NCBI GenBank assembly: GCA_003531115.1
Contig: DQHT01000111.1
Span: 1-48,033, forward strand
Direction of reading: 5' to 3'
DNA: 48,033 nucleotides
Source of the DNA: Bacteroidota bacterium
GTDB lineage: Bacteria > Bacteroidota > Bacteroidia > UBA8524
The notes below the pieces were generated by a model. That model made no database searches and was not told where the DNA came from. It saw only the letters and a list, made by a program, of their open reading frames with translations. A program made the position numbers and the translations under genes. Of the stretch, positions 23,546 to 32,984 are shown one piece after another; the stretch's first letter is position 1, and each line of letters starts with the position of its first letter.

Positions 23546-24862
23546 ATGAAAAACATAAAAAACGCACTATTAATGGTCATCGTCATGTCGACGTTCGGTT
23601 GTGGGCTGAACAGCGATCGTGGTGAACTTGTGGGAGTTCAAGGAAGGAGACCCTGGTTTCATCCTCAGCCATTGGGAACTATCTATGTACCTACCGGTAC
23701 TTTTCATGCCGGTCAGGCGGATAATGATATTTTCCAGACTCACATTTCACCAAACAAACAAATCACGATAACCGCCTTTTACATGGATGACACCGAGATC
23801 ACGAACAACGAGTACCGTCAGTTCGTGAACCACGTTATCGATTCTATGGCCCGCTATCTCATGGCAGAGCCTTATATCATGGAAGATGAGTATGGAGAAA
23901 TGCACATCAACTATGAAGAGGAAATTCCATGGTGGGATGAAGATGAAAAAGAAAACATCGAAGACGCCCTGGCGCCGATCATGTTGAAAGAAAGCGAGCG
24001 TTATTATAAAAAACGCGCGATCGATACCCGTAAACTGGTTTATTACTACGAGTGGATCGACATCAAAGCTGCAGCATTTGCTGAAGAGGATGCCGACCGT
24101 GCCCAGTTTGTGCGCAGAGAAAATGTGCGCGTGTATCCGGATACGCTGACTTTCGTTCGTGACTACGCGTATTCCTTCAATGAGCCGATGACCCAGATGT
24201 ACTTCTGGCATCCGAAATACGACAACTATCCTGTAGTTGGCGTGGATTGGGATCAGGCGAAAGCATTTTGTGCCTGGAGAACAGGTCACCTGAATGAATA
24301 CTACGAATCGATCGACGAACCGATCGTCAACCCATTCCGTTTACCAACAGAGTATGAGTGGGAATACGCTGCCCGCGGTGGCCGCGATGGAAGCATGTAT
24401 CCATGGGGTGGGCCTTATACCCGTAACTCCAAAGGATGTTTCCTGGCCAACTTCAAACCCGGTCGTGGAGATTATCAGGCTGACGGTGGTGTATACCCGG
24501 TTCGCGCCTATTCTTATTTCCCGAACGATTATGGCCTCTATAATATGGCCGGAAACGTGGCGGAATGGACCATCTCGGCCTATGCTGACGAATCTCACGT
24601 TGTTACGGATGACCTGAACTCGGATTATCAGTTCGACGCAAATATTTATCCGGCTGAAGACAAATACCTGGGCCGTCCGAATCCCGACATGACCTATACA
24701 CAGCGCCGCAAGGTGATTCGTGGAGGATCATGGAAAGATGTTGCTTATTATATCCAGAATGGTACCCGTACCTACGAGTATCAGGATACCGCCAAATCGT
24801 ATATAGGCTTCCGTTGTGTGATGTCGTATATGGGTCGCTCTAACAAGGACCGTGAGCCATAG
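23546..24862 (+). CDS. gldK: GldK/PorK T9SS lipoprotein (formylglycine-generating-enzyme-like fold)
   Basis: 438 aa with the start at ATG 23546, which gives a lipoprotein signal peptide with C19 in STFGCG; the longer frame from 23447 would put 33 non-conserved residues before it. The mature protein is a SUMF1/FGE-like domain: AFYMDDTEITNNEYRQFV, PVVGVDWDQAKAFC, RLPTEYEWEYAARGG and GNVAEWT, ending with a GGSWKD...GFRCV motif. GldK forms the periplasmic ring with GldN under the outer membrane. The central insertion (about 110-240) is acidic and rich in Tyr, as in GldK proteins. Confidence 0.93.
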   Translation: MKNIKNALLMVIVMSTFGCGLNSDRGELVGVQGRRPWFHPQPLGTIYVPTGTFHAGQADNDIFQTHISPNKQITITAFYMDDTEITNNEYRQFVNHVIDSMARYLMAEPYIMEDEYGEMHINYEEEIPWWDEDEKENIEDALAPIMLKESERYYKKRAIDTRKLVYYYEWIDIKAAAFAEEDADRAQFVRRENVRVYPDTLTFVRDYAYSFNEPMTQMYFWHPKYDNYPVVGVDWDQAKAFCAWRTGHLNEYYESIDEPIVNPFRLPTEYEWEYAARGGRDGSMYPWGGPYTRNSKGCFLANFKPGRGDYQADGGVYPVRAYSYFPNDYGLYNMAGNVAEWTISAYADESHVVTDDLNSDYQFDANIYPAEDKYLGRPNPDMTYTQRRKVIRGGSWKDVAYYIQNGTRTYEYQDTAKSYIGFRCVMSYMGRSNKDREP

Positions 24863-24943
24863 GCAGCGGTCTTGTCTTAATCACGTAATCAATTCTCATT
24901 TATATTTATACACTTTACTAACCCAAATTTAATTTAACTTAAC

Positions 24944-25591
24944 ATGGCAAACTTTTTTGAAAGTAAATCGGGCAAAAAACTCATGTCGATGGCATATGGC
25001 CTCGGCGCGGCGGTGGTTATCGTTGGTGCGCTCTTTAAAATTATGCACTGGCCGGGCGCCGACACTATGCTGATCATCGGTATGGGAACTGAAGCTATTA
25101 TTTTCACGATTTCAGCTTTTGAACCAATTCATCAGGAGGTAGACTGGAGTCTGGTTTATCCTGAATTAGCAGGAATGGAGTCCAATGAAAAACCTAAAGA
25201 AGACAAAGGAACTGTTTCGCAACAACTTGACAGAATGCTCGAGGAGGCAAAAGTGGGTCCTGAGTTGATCAGCAGCCTTGGAAGCGGCTTAAAGAACTTA
25301 AGCGAAAACGTAAAAGGTATGTCTGATATCTCTAAAGCTACTGTAGCTACCGGAGAATATACGGAGAACGTGCAAAAAGCTTCCAGATCTCTGGAAGGTG
25401 TTTCTGCTTCGTACAACAAAGCCATGGATGCAATGAATTCGCTCGCCGAAATGTCAACCGGTACCAAAGATTACCAGGCACAAGTTGAGCATATCAGTGG
25501 CGAAATGAAAAAACTTGCTTCCAACATTGCCAGTCTGAATTCCGTTTACGGAAACATGCTGTCAGCAATGGGTGGCAACAGAACAGCCTAG
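24944..25591 (+). CDS. gldL: GldL/PorL T9SS inner-membrane motor protein
   Basis: 215 aa. Two TM helices near the N-terminus (about residues 14-32 and 40-60) with the short loop KIMHWPGAD. E50 and E60 in or at TM2 are the acidic positions expected for the proton-driven motor. The rest is a cytoplasmic coiled-coil-like tail (LDRMLEEAKVGPEL... to about 205). GldL surrounds the TM helix of GldM and powers type IX export and gliding. It starts 81 nt after gldK. Confidence 0.93.
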   Translation: MANFFESKSGKKLMSMAYGLGAAVVIVGALFKIMHWPGADTMLIIGMGTEAIIFTISAFEPIHQEVDWSLVYPELAGMESNEKPKEDKGTVSQQLDRMLEEAKVGPELISSLGSGLKNLSENVKGMSDISKATVATGEYTENVQKASRSLEGVSASYNKAMDAMNSLAEMSTGTKDYQAQVEHISGEMKKLASNIASLNSVYGNMLSAMGGNRTA

Positions 25592-25632
25592 TTTGTGAAA
25601 TTTTAACCTAAAACGAAAGAAAGGATCAGACA

Positions 25633-27195
25633 ATGGCAGGAGGAAAAATATCACCAAGGCAGAAGATGATTAACATGATGTATCTCGTACTTACGGCGAT
25701 GCTCGCGTTAAACGTTTCTGCAGAAATTTTGAAAGCATTCTACCTCGTGGAATCAAGTATGGTTAAGGCCGGTGCAAACATCGACTCGAAAAATGCCGAT
25801 ATTATGATGGCGTTTCAGAAACAGATGAAAAACCAGCCCGAAAAAACCAAACCTTTCTACGAAAAGGCAAAAGAAGCTGAGAAAATTACCAAAGAGTTTG
25901 TGACCTACGTTGAAGATCTGAAAACAAAGATCACCACCAACGATGGTAAAATAACAGAACCCGAAGAAATTCGTGCAAAAGATGGTCAATTAGTAAATCG
26001 CGATAATATTGAACAACATGCATATCTGATGATTTCGAATGAAGGTCCTAAAAAAGGACTTGAATTGAAAGGCAGAGTGAATGATACTCGTGATGCATTA
26101 TTGAAGCTTTTAGCCCCATTTAAACCTTTGGCGAATGAAGCAAAGCGTATCGGAGATCAAACCGACCTCCGCGCTATCGATCCGGAGGGTACCGCAAAGT
26201 CTTGGGAATCAGAATTGTTTGAACATTCGCCCCAGGCGGCTGTTGTTACTCTTCTGACCAAGATCCAGAACGACGCAAAAAATACAGAAGCTGAAATTCT
26301 GACTGCTTTGTTCTCCGGAATTACCGCTGATGATATGTCTTTCGACATGTTGGTAGCGAAGTTTATCCCGGACAAATCAGCCGTTTCTTTGGGCGAACAA
26401 TTTACTGCCGACGTTATCCTCACCGCCTACGATTCGAAACAAACGAATAAAGTGGTGATCAATGGTACAGAATACCAAATGGAAAACGGAGTGGTAAAAT
26501 ACACAGCCAATCCGAATTCAGCGGGCGATTTTACAGTTAAAGGATACATTGAAGTTGCAGGTAAAGATGGAGTTAAACCTTATGAATTTGAATCAACTTA
26601 CTCTGTATTTAAAGGTGAAGCATCTATCTCAGCTGATAAAATGAACGTACTGTATATCGGTCTGGATAACCCGATCACTATCGCCATTCCGGGAAAAAAC
26701 CCGAACGACGTGAAAGCGTCGATCAGTGGTGCCGGTTCTTTGATCAACAAAGGTGGTGGTAAATACATCGCCAGGGTGACCAGAAGAGGGGATATAAAAA
26801 TCGTGGTGACGGTAACTGAAAACGGAAAATCAAAGACCTATCAGGCACCATTCCGCGTTCGTTCCATCCCAAAACCTGAGGCGAAACTGGGAACGCTGGA
26901 AAGTGGAACACACTCTACCGGGGTTATCGCAGCTCAACCGGGCGTGTATGGAACACTTGGAGAAGGATTTGCCTATGAAGGGGTGAAATATTCCATCAAC
27001 AGCTACCTTATCGTTTATTCTCCAAGAAGAGGAGATGCTGTTATGATCAATGGTCAGGGAACTGCCCTACCGCCACAGGCGAAAAGTATCATGAGCAGAA
27101 TGAAAAGTGGTGACCGTATCATTATCGACAATATTCAGGCAACTGGACCTGACGGTAAACGTGCGTTGATGCCAGTTGTAATTACAGCTAGATAG
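25633..27195 (+). CDS. gldM: GldM/PorM T9SS motor protein, first copy
   Basis: 520 aa. Short cytoplasmic N-terminus (KISPRQKMINMMYL), one TM helix (about 13-33) and a long periplasmic part of four domains, ending in AKSIMSRMKSGDRIIIDNIQ. GldM spans the periplasm as a dimer and couples the GldL motor to the GldKN ring. AAGGA lies 7 nt before the ATG. A second, clearly related copy begins at 28216: the first 50 residues of both share the ISPRQKMINMMYL core and LTAMLALNVSAEILKAF. Confidence 0.95.
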   Translation: MAGGKISPRQKMINMMYLVLTAMLALNVSAEILKAFYLVESSMVKAGANIDSKNADIMMAFQKQMKNQPEKTKPFYEKAKEAEKITKEFVTYVEDLKTKITTNDGKITEPEEIRAKDGQLVNRDNIEQHAYLMISNEGPKKGLELKGRVNDTRDALLKLLAPFKPLANEAKRIGDQTDLRAIDPEGTAKSWESELFEHSPQAAVVTLLTKIQNDAKNTEAEILTALFSGITADDMSFDMLVAKFIPDKSAVSLGEQFTADVILTAYDSKQTNKVVINGTEYQMENGVVKYTANPNSAGDFTVKGYIEVAGKDGVKPYEFESTYSVFKGEASISADKMNVLYIGLDNPITIAIPGKNPNDVKASISGAGSLINKGGGKYIARVTRRGDIKIVVTVTENGKSKTYQAPFRVRSIPKPEAKLGTLESGTHSTGVIAAQPGVYGTLGEGFAYEGVKYSINSYLIVYSPRRGDAVMINGQGTALPPQAKSIMSRMKSGDRIIIDNIQATGPDGKRALMPVVITAR

Positions 27196-27197
27196 TT

Positions 27198-28043
27198 ATG
27201 AAAACATCAAAGATTATTTGTTTGTTCGTATTGTTGGCCATGTCGGGTGCTGCGTTTGCACAGCCGGATTATGACGCCACCGTATACGAGGATTGGACCT
27301 ACGAAAAAGCTGCCGTAAAGCAGCGTAAGGAAATTCCTTACCCTTATTTGCGTGAGGCTGATGTAGCGTATTCCAAGAGAATTTGGAGGATTGTTGACAC
27401 CCGTCAAAAGCAAAACCTGGTTATGAAATGGCCCAAAAGCCATCTCGGAAACATCGTTTACAAGGCGGTTAATGATGGTGTATTAACGCCATACCGTTCC
27501 GATTCTTTGATCTCTATTTATACTCCGGAAGAGGTTCTTGACCTGGGTATATATCGGGAAAATCAACAAATAATCAACCCCTTGAATCCTGATGACCCGT
27601 ATGATCTGATCGATACGGTGATCGAAACAGCTTTTGATCCGTTGAAAATTGAAAAATTCTTCATCATGGAAGACTGGATCTTCGACAAGAAACATTCGCT
27701 CTTCTTTGCCCGTATCATTGCAATAGCACCGGTTTACCGGCCCATTGCAGGGGGTATAGAATTACCGGAACAGGCCCTGTTCTGGATCTATTACCCTGAA
27801 TTGCGGAGTGTGATGATCAATTGGGAGATCTACAACAGAAAGAATGACGCCTCGCGGATCTCTTACGACCATTGGTTCGAAAAGAGAATGTTTTCAAGTT
27901 ATATTTTTAAAGAATCAAACGAATATGATTACCGCCTGAGAGATTTTGAAGAGTATGAAGACAATGGTTTGGCTCTGCTTCTTAAAGCAGAAGAGATCCA
28001 AAACGAATTGTTCATTACTGAGCATGATCTCTGGGAATATTGA
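27198..28043 (+). CDS. gldN: GldN/PorN T9SS periplasmic protein, first copy
   Basis: 281 aa. Signal peptide of about 21 residues (GAAFA/Q). The family blocks YPYLREADVAYSKRIWRIVDTR, KFFIMEDWIFDKKHS and the end LKAEEIQNELFITEHDLWEY are in order. GldN forms the periplasmic ring with GldK. It starts 2 nt after the gldM stop and is followed by a strong intrinsic terminator, which closes the first operon. Confidence 0.95.
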   Translation: MKTSKIICLFVLLAMSGAAFAQPDYDATVYEDWTYEKAAVKQRKEIPYPYLREADVAYSKRIWRIVDTRQKQNLVMKWPKSHLGNIVYKAVNDGVLTPYRSDSLISIYTPEEVLDLGIYRENQQIINPLNPDDPYDLIDTVIETAFDPLKIEKFFIMEDWIFDKKHSLFFARIIAIAPVYRPIAGGIELPEQALFWIYYPELRSVMINWEIYNRKNDASRISYDHWFEKRMFSSYIFKESNEYDYRLRDFEEYEDNGLALLLKAEEIQNELFITEHDLWEY

Positions 28044-28065
28044 TCGATCCGTTTACAAATAATAG

Positions 28066-28098
28066 AGCCCCGACTTTCACAGAAAGTCGGGGCTTTTT
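28066..28098 (+). terminator. Intrinsic terminator after gldN
   Basis: AGCCCCGACTTTC (28066-28078), loop ACA, GAAAGTCGGGGCT (28082-28094), then TTTT. A 13-bp perfect stem with a T-run: the strongest terminator in the window. It separates the first gldMN pair from the second. Confidence 0.9.
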
Positions 28099-28149
28099 CA
28101 TTGTATGCAATACAACGTAACATTTTCGCGTTATGCTAATACCAACTCT

Positions 28150-28177
28150 CATAACTTATAACTCATAACTCATAACT
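28150..28177. repeat. Heptamer array (YATAACT)4 upstream of the second gldM
   Basis: CATAACT, TATAACT, CATAACT, CATAACT, ending 38 nt before the second gldM start. It has the same four-by-seven design as the arrays near 7.6, 11.5 and 12.7 kb, with a different word. Confidence 0.8.
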
Positions 28178-28215
28178 CTATGTAACACAGCTACTTTCAC
28201 TAACCCTTAACCCAT

Positions 28216-29739
28216 ATGACTGTAGCTAAAATTTCCCCGCGGCAGAAAATGATCAACATGATGTATTTGATCCTGACCGCCATGCTGGCCCTCAATGTGT
28301 CGGCAGAAATTCTCAAGGCTTTTTTTCTCATGGAAACATCCATGGATAAAACCGGAGTGAACATCGATAAGAAAAACGATGAGATCCTTGTTGCCTTCGA
28401 CAAGCACCTGCAAACCCAGCCTGAAATTACCCGTCCCTTCTATGTAAAAGCAAAAGAGGCTGAACGACTTTCCAATGAATTTATTCAACACGTTGAAAAT
28501 CTGAAAAACATCCTGATCACAGAAACAGGAGGTCGGGAAGAAAGCAAAACCGGCGATAAAACCGAGCTTGTGGGACGTGAGAACATTGAGATCCATGCAG
28601 GCATTCTCATCAATCAGAAAAAGGGCAAGGAGCTGCTCGAGAAGATCAACACCACGCGGATTAAAATGTTGGAATTGCTTCCCGAAGAGGACAGAAATAA
28701 AGTCCTTAGCGATTTGGAAGCCCATGATTATGAGACACAAAGTTGGGAATCTTTCCATTTCGAACATTCCCCTCTGGCTGCAGTCATTGCCATGATGTCG
28801 AAAATCCAGAATGATTGCAAAAACACCACTTACGATGTGCTGAAACTTCTGTATGGCCACGTTGGCAGCGACCTGTTGCCCATTGATAAGGTGGAGGCCG
28901 CCATTGTTCCCCAGTCGAGTTACCTCATGGCTGGCGACCAGTTCAAGGCCGATATCTTTTTAACAGCCTTTTCAACCCGGCAAACGCATGAAATATATAT
29001 CGACGGACAAAAAGTCGGTGAAGAAAATGGCAAATTCTCTTACCAGATCCCATCTTCTGGTCCGGGTACGCACACCGTTAAAGGAGAGATCTGGGTGAGG
29101 GAATCCGATTCCCTTCGTAAGTACCCGTTTGAAACATCGTATAATGTATTTAATGGTGGAGCCAGTATTTCGGCTGATAATACCAAAATCCTTTATAAAG
29201 GCATCGACAATCCGTTAACCATTACGGTTCCAGGAGTTGCCCCTTCGAATGTTCGTGCAGAAATTACCGCAGGGAACCTTATCCGGGTGGCCGATGGAAA
29301 ATACAATGCCCGCTTAAACCTTACTGGTAAGATCAAAGTAAGAGTTTCCATCAGGGATGATTATGGCAATTGGAAATCGATGGGAGAGGAGGAGTTTCTG
29401 GTAAGGAATGCCCCTCAGCCTAAAATTACTTTCGGTACACTTGACGGCAGTAAACCGTATTCAAAATCAGCATTATTGGCTCAGAATATGGTTGTTGCCG
29501 GGACGGGAGGAATTTATATTAAAGGGATGCAATACAAGGTTAAGTCCTTTAAGATGATTATTGTTCATCCTAGAACCGGTATGCAACCTGCAATCACAGT
29601 TAATGGCCAGACTACTACGACTCAGGTAAAAAACGCACTGGCACAAATGCCTCCCGGCTCCATAGTCATATTTGATGATGTAAAAGTTGAAAATTATTCC
29701 GAACCCATTTCAGGTCTCACATTAATAACAAACAGATAG
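28216..29739 (+). CDS. GldM-like T9SS motor protein, second copy
   Basis: 507 aa. Same plan as GldM: KISPRQKMINMMYL, LTAMLALNVSAEILKAF in the TM helix, then METSMDKTGVNID and four periplasmic domains, including TSYNVFNGGASISADNTKILY (compare STYSVFKGEASISADKMNVLY in the first copy). It diverges most in the middle and in the C-terminal domain. It sits behind a terminator and a 117-bp spacer, so it is probably transcribed on its own. It could replace GldM in an alternative motor, form mixed dimers, or serve a different client. No obvious loss-of-function change is seen. Confidence 0.92.
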   Translation: MTVAKISPRQKMINMMYLILTAMLALNVSAEILKAFFLMETSMDKTGVNIDKKNDEILVAFDKHLQTQPEITRPFYVKAKEAERLSNEFIQHVENLKNILITETGGREESKTGDKTELVGRENIEIHAGILINQKKGKELLEKINTTRIKMLELLPEEDRNKVLSDLEAHDYETQSWESFHFEHSPLAAVIAMMSKIQNDCKNTTYDVLKLLYGHVGSDLLPIDKVEAAIVPQSSYLMAGDQFKADIFLTAFSTRQTHEIYIDGQKVGEENGKFSYQIPSSGPGTHTVKGEIWVRESDSLRKYPFETSYNVFNGGASISADNTKILYKGIDNPLTITVPGVAPSNVRAEITAGNLIRVADGKYNARLNLTGKIKVRVSIRDDYGNWKSMGEEEFLVRNAPQPKITFGTLDGSKPYSKSALLAQNMVVAGTGGIYIKGMQYKVKSFKMIIVHPRTGMQPAITVNGQTTTTQVKNALAQMPPGSIVIFDDVKVENYSEPISGLTLITNR

Positions 29740-29744
29740 GAGGT
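29738..29744 (+). promoter_or_regulatory. Strong Shine-Dalgarno before the second gldN
   Basis: AGGAGGT 5 nt before the ATG at 29750, overlapping the stop codon of the second gldM. Bacteroidota seldom use such strong ribosome-binding sites, so this one stands out. Confidence 0.7.
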
Positions 29745-29749
29745 AAACC

Positions 29750-30664
29750 ATGAAACAATTGATTTTAGCCCAAATATGCCTCTGCGGAAGTTTAATCGTA
29801 GGGGCACAAAGTACAGCTCCTTACTCATTTGAGTCAGAAAGTGAACCGGTTGAAGAAATGACTGAAATTATCAACTGGCTGACCGAATTTGATCCCTACA
29901 GTTCGAATATCGAAACCGTTCCGGAATATGTCAAACGTGGGGTGCCTGAACAATATGTATTATCCTACCCTCACCTCCGCGAAGGAGATGTGGCCTGGAT
30001 GACCCGCTACGAGCGGATCATCGATACCCGGCAAAAAATGAATATTTTGCTCCGATACCCGAAGCTCAGCGTTTTTGACCTGATGCTGAAACTCGCCCTC
30101 CTTCCCGATGGACCGAAAGTATACAGCGACAGGGAATTTCAGGAGGAGCTAACGGATAAACAAGTAAAGGAGCGACTGGAGTTTGAGATCCTGGTGGACA
30201 TTATGGATCCTGAAACCTTTGAAATTACAACGGTTCCGATGAAAGATGTGATTGCCAAAGAATCACTCGTTAAAATTCAGGTTATGGAAGACTGGATCTT
30301 TGATAAAACGCATGGGCGTATGTACCCACGCATTGTCGCGCTTGCTGTTGTTTACAATCCGGTTATCGGTGGTGGAACGGTAACCTTACCTGAACAACCC
30401 CTTTTCTGGATCAAATATGATGATGCACGACCCTATTTTGCGAATGCGGAGGTATTCAACAAAAATATGGCGGCCCGCATTTCTATGGATCATTTTTTCC
30501 AGGCCCGTATGTTCGATTCGCAAATTATCAAAGAACCTAATGCCTACGATTACCCGATAAAATACTATCCGGAGTATGAGGATAACGGGATCGGCGCCCT
30601 ATTAAAGAGTGAAGAGATCAAAAATGAATTGTTCGTAATGGAGCATGATCTCTGGGAATACTAG
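29750..30664 (+). CDS. GldN-like T9SS periplasmic protein, second copy (GldO-like)
   Basis: 304 aa, a little longer than the first copy because of an acidic N-terminal insert (FESESEPVEEMTEIINW, about 27-43). Signal peptide ends near VGA/Q. The shared blocks are YPHLREGDVAWMTRYERIIDTR, IQVMEDWIFDKTHGRMYPR, PEQPLFWIKY and the terminal KNELFVMEHDLWEY. In Flavobacterium johnsoniae a gldN paralogue, gldO, is partly redundant with gldN; this may be an analogous case, but here gldM is doubled as well. Ends before a terminator. Confidence 0.9.
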   Translation: MKQLILAQICLCGSLIVGAQSTAPYSFESESEPVEEMTEIINWLTEFDPYSSNIETVPEYVKRGVPEQYVLSYPHLREGDVAWMTRYERIIDTRQKMNILLRYPKLSVFDLMLKLALLPDGPKVYSDREFQEELTDKQVKERLEFEILVDIMDPETFEITTVPMKDVIAKESLVKIQVMEDWIFDKTHGRMYPRIVALAVVYNPVIGGGTVTLPEQPLFWIKYDDARPYFANAEVFNKNMAARISMDHFFQARMFDSQIIKEPNAYDYPIKYYPEYEDNGIGALLKSEEIKNELFVMEHDLWEY

Positions 30665-30688
30665 TTGTTTTCATTTTTTCGTGTACAG

Positions 30689-30717
30689 AAGCCGGGAATT
30701 ATTTCTCCCGGCTTTTT
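30689..30717 (+). terminator. Intrinsic terminator after the second gldN
   Basis: AAGCCGGGA (30689-30697) pairs with TCCCGGCTT (30706-30714) around an 8-nt loop and is followed by TTT. It closes the second gldMN unit. Confidence 0.82.
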
Positions 30718-30746
30718 GTTTTTCCCTTCTTCCTGACCCATTTTTG
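30715..30746 (+). promoter_or_regulatory. Candidate promoter of ftcD
   Basis: TTTG at 30715-30718 (within the T-run of the terminator), a 20-nt spacer and CATTTTTG at 30739-30746 (one mismatch to TAnnTTTG), 20 nt before the ATG. Confidence 0.35.
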
Positions 30747-30766
30747 CCAAAACTTATTGCGCCCTC

Positions 30767-32455
30767 ATGAAACAAATAATCGAATGTGTTCCAAATTTTA
30801 GTGAAGGAAACGATCTGCACCTGATCGCTCAGATCACTGCAGAAATAGAAAAGGTAGATGGCGTCAAACTTTTGGATGTAGATCCGGGAAAGGCAACCAA
30901 CCGTACCGTGGTAACCCTGGTGGGTGAACCGGAACGGGTTATTGAAGCCGCTTTTTTGGCTATGAAAAAGGCCGCTGAACTGATCGACATGGGCAAACAC
31001 CAGGGCGAACATCCCCGCATGGGAGCTACCGATGTTTGTCCGCTAATTCCTGTTTCAGGCATTTCGATGGAAGAAACAGCTGCCTATGCCATAAAATTGG
31101 CCAAAAGAGTGGGCACTGAATTAAACCTGCCCGTTTATTTGTATGAAGAAGCGCAACCCAATAAAGAACGCAGCAATTTATCAGTGATCAGGGCTGGCGA
31201 ATACGAGGGTTTTTTTACTAAAATAAAAGAGCCAAAATGGAAGCCGGATTTTGGTCCGGCTGAGTTTTCGGCCCGTTCGGGAGCTACAGTGATCGGAGCC
31301 AGGGAGTTTCTGATCGCCTACAATGTTAATCTAAACACCACCTCAACCCGGCTGGCGAATTCTGTTGCCTTTGACGTACGCGAGGCAGGTCGTGTAAAGC
31401 GGGAAGGCCATCCGGTATTGGGTAAGCTGGTTTTGGATGCTGACGGTGAACCTGTACGCGTTCCCGGAAAATTAAAGGCCACCAAGGCAATAGGCTGGTT
31501 CATTGAAGAATACGGCATCGCCCAGATCTCCATGAACCTGACCAATTACCTCATCACCCCACTACATAGCGCCTTCGATGCTGTTTGTGAATCAGCCCAA
31601 AGCCGGGGCTTGCGGGTAACCGGATCCGAATTGGTAGGACTTATCCCCCTGAAAGCCATGCTCGATGCAGGAACCTATTTTCTCGAAAAACAAGGACGTT
31701 CATTGGGTGTTAGCGAAGAAGAACTCATCCATATAGCCATTAAATCTCTCGGACTCGACGAATTGTCGCCCTTTGACCCGAATAAAAAGATCATTGAATA
31801 CCAATTACGCAACCTGGAAGATGAAAAGCTGATTTCCATGACTGCTAAAAAGCTGGCCTATGAAACGGCATCGGAGAGTCCTGCACCCGGGGGCGGTTCG
31901 GTTTCGGCCTATGCCGGCGCTTTAGGAACCGCGTTGGGCACCATGGTCGCCAATTTGTCGGCCAACAAAAGAGGCTGGGAAGACAAAAGCAGCTATTTTT
32001 CGCAAAAAGGGGCAGAAGGACAGGGCATCCTGAAAAAATTATTGGCTCAGGTTGACGAAGATACCCGGGCTTTTAATGCCATTATGGATAGTTTTTCACT
32101 ACCCAAAGACACAGAAGAAGAAAAAGCTGAACGGAGCAAGGCCATCAAGGAAGCAACCATCAATGCCTGTCAGGTGCCTTTTGAGGTCATGAAAAATGCC
32201 CATGCCGCTCTGCCATTATTGGAGGCAATGATCCGTGAGGGGAATCCGAATTCAGTTACTGACGCGGGTGTAGGAGCTTTATGTGTACGCACGGCGGTGG
32301 CAGGAGCCTACCTGAATGTAAAGGTGAATGCGGGCGGATTAAAGGACAAATCGCCTGTTGCCCAGCTGCTTATCGATGCCGAATCCATCTACCAACAAAC
32401 AGAAACCATTGTGGCACAGTTGGTACAGAACGTCGAGGCTAAACTTTCTTCTTGA
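30767..32455 (+). CDS. ftcD: Bifunctional glutamate formimidoyltransferase / formimidoyl-THF cyclodeaminase
   Basis: 562 aa, the fused form. The N-terminal transferase (about 1-310) begins IIECVPNFSEGNDLHLI and has KHQGEHPRMGATDVCPLIPV; the C-terminal cyclodeaminase (about 350-560) has ESPAPGGGSVSAYAGALG and NPNSVTDAGVGALCVRTAV. Together they transfer the formimino group of N-formiminoglutamate, a histidine-degradation product, to tetrahydrofolate and close it to methenyl-THF. No other hut gene is adjacent. The 3' end overlaps the convergent DUF2480 gene by 17 nt. Confidence 0.94.
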   Translation: MKQIIECVPNFSEGNDLHLIAQITAEIEKVDGVKLLDVDPGKATNRTVVTLVGEPERVIEAAFLAMKKAAELIDMGKHQGEHPRMGATDVCPLIPVSGISMEETAAYAIKLAKRVGTELNLPVYLYEEAQPNKERSNLSVIRAGEYEGFFTKIKEPKWKPDFGPAEFSARSGATVIGAREFLIAYNVNLNTTSTRLANSVAFDVREAGRVKREGHPVLGKLVLDADGEPVRVPGKLKATKAIGWFIEEYGIAQISMNLTNYLITPLHSAFDAVCESAQSRGLRVTGSELVGLIPLKAMLDAGTYFLEKQGRSLGVSEEELIHIAIKSLGLDELSPFDPNKKIIEYQLRNLEDEKLISMTAKKLAYETASESPAPGGGSVSAYAGALGTALGTMVANLSANKRGWEDKSSYFSQKGAEGQGILKKLLAQVDEDTRAFNAIMDSFSLPKDTEEEKAERSKAIKEATINACQVPFEVMKNAHAALPLLEAMIREGNPNSVTDAGVGALCVRTAVAGAYLNVKVNAGGLKDKSPVAQLLIDAESIYQQTETIVAQLVQNVEAKLSS

Positions 32456-32948
32456 AAATAGGCACAGTTGAACAAGGTTCTCCGTACATCAAACTTTTAA
32501 CATGAGGAGCCAGTATACGGGTAATTTCCATATAGGCACTAACCGGAACGGGCTTGTCGAAACAACCTTTGATCACAACGGGCTTGTCGATATATGCGGC
32601 AATATCAAGGGTATTAAGTTGTTGTTGAAAGAGGTAGTTCTCTAATGCTTTCAGGTCACCAAATACAAAGGCTTTTGCCACCGGCTCCAGTTTTTGAGCC
32701 ACGAGCATAAAGGCCCAGGTTGGGATGATGGCATCTACGGAGCAGGTAACGGCCACGAATTTATTCTGGTAGAGGCTCCAGTCATGGGTTTTAATAAACG
32801 CACGAAAATCCTTTTCGCGGAGGATCAATCCCTGAAAAAGCTGGTCTTTAATATCCAATACAAGCCGTTCTCCTTCGAGATACATATCCTCGAGATTCAG
32901 GGTGAGGATCGGGCTGCTTGCTACGCGGTTGATAATTTCGTTCGACAT
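32439..32948 (-). CDS. DUF2480 family protein
   Basis: 169 aa with the start at ATG 32948 (MSNEIINRVASSP); the longer frame begins with TTG at 32981 and adds only 11 residues with many Gln and Ser. The blocks LTLNLEDMYLEGERLVLDIKD and LFQGLILREKDFR are typical of DUF2480, a soluble Bacteroidota family of unknown function. It lies 36 nt downstream of pyk on the same strand and may be co-transcribed. Confidence 0.82.
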   Translation of the reverse strand: MSNEIINRVASSPILTLNLEDMYLEGERLVLDIKDQLFQGLILREKDFRAFIKTHDWSLYQNKFVAVTCSVDAIIPTWAFMLVAQKLEPVAKAFVFGDLKALENYLFQQQLNTLDIAAYIDKPVVIKGCFDKPVPVSAYMEITRILAPHVKSLMYGEPCSTVPIFKKKV

Positions 32949-32984
32949 GGTGGAATTGGATTGCTGCAAAGGCTGCTCCAAAGT

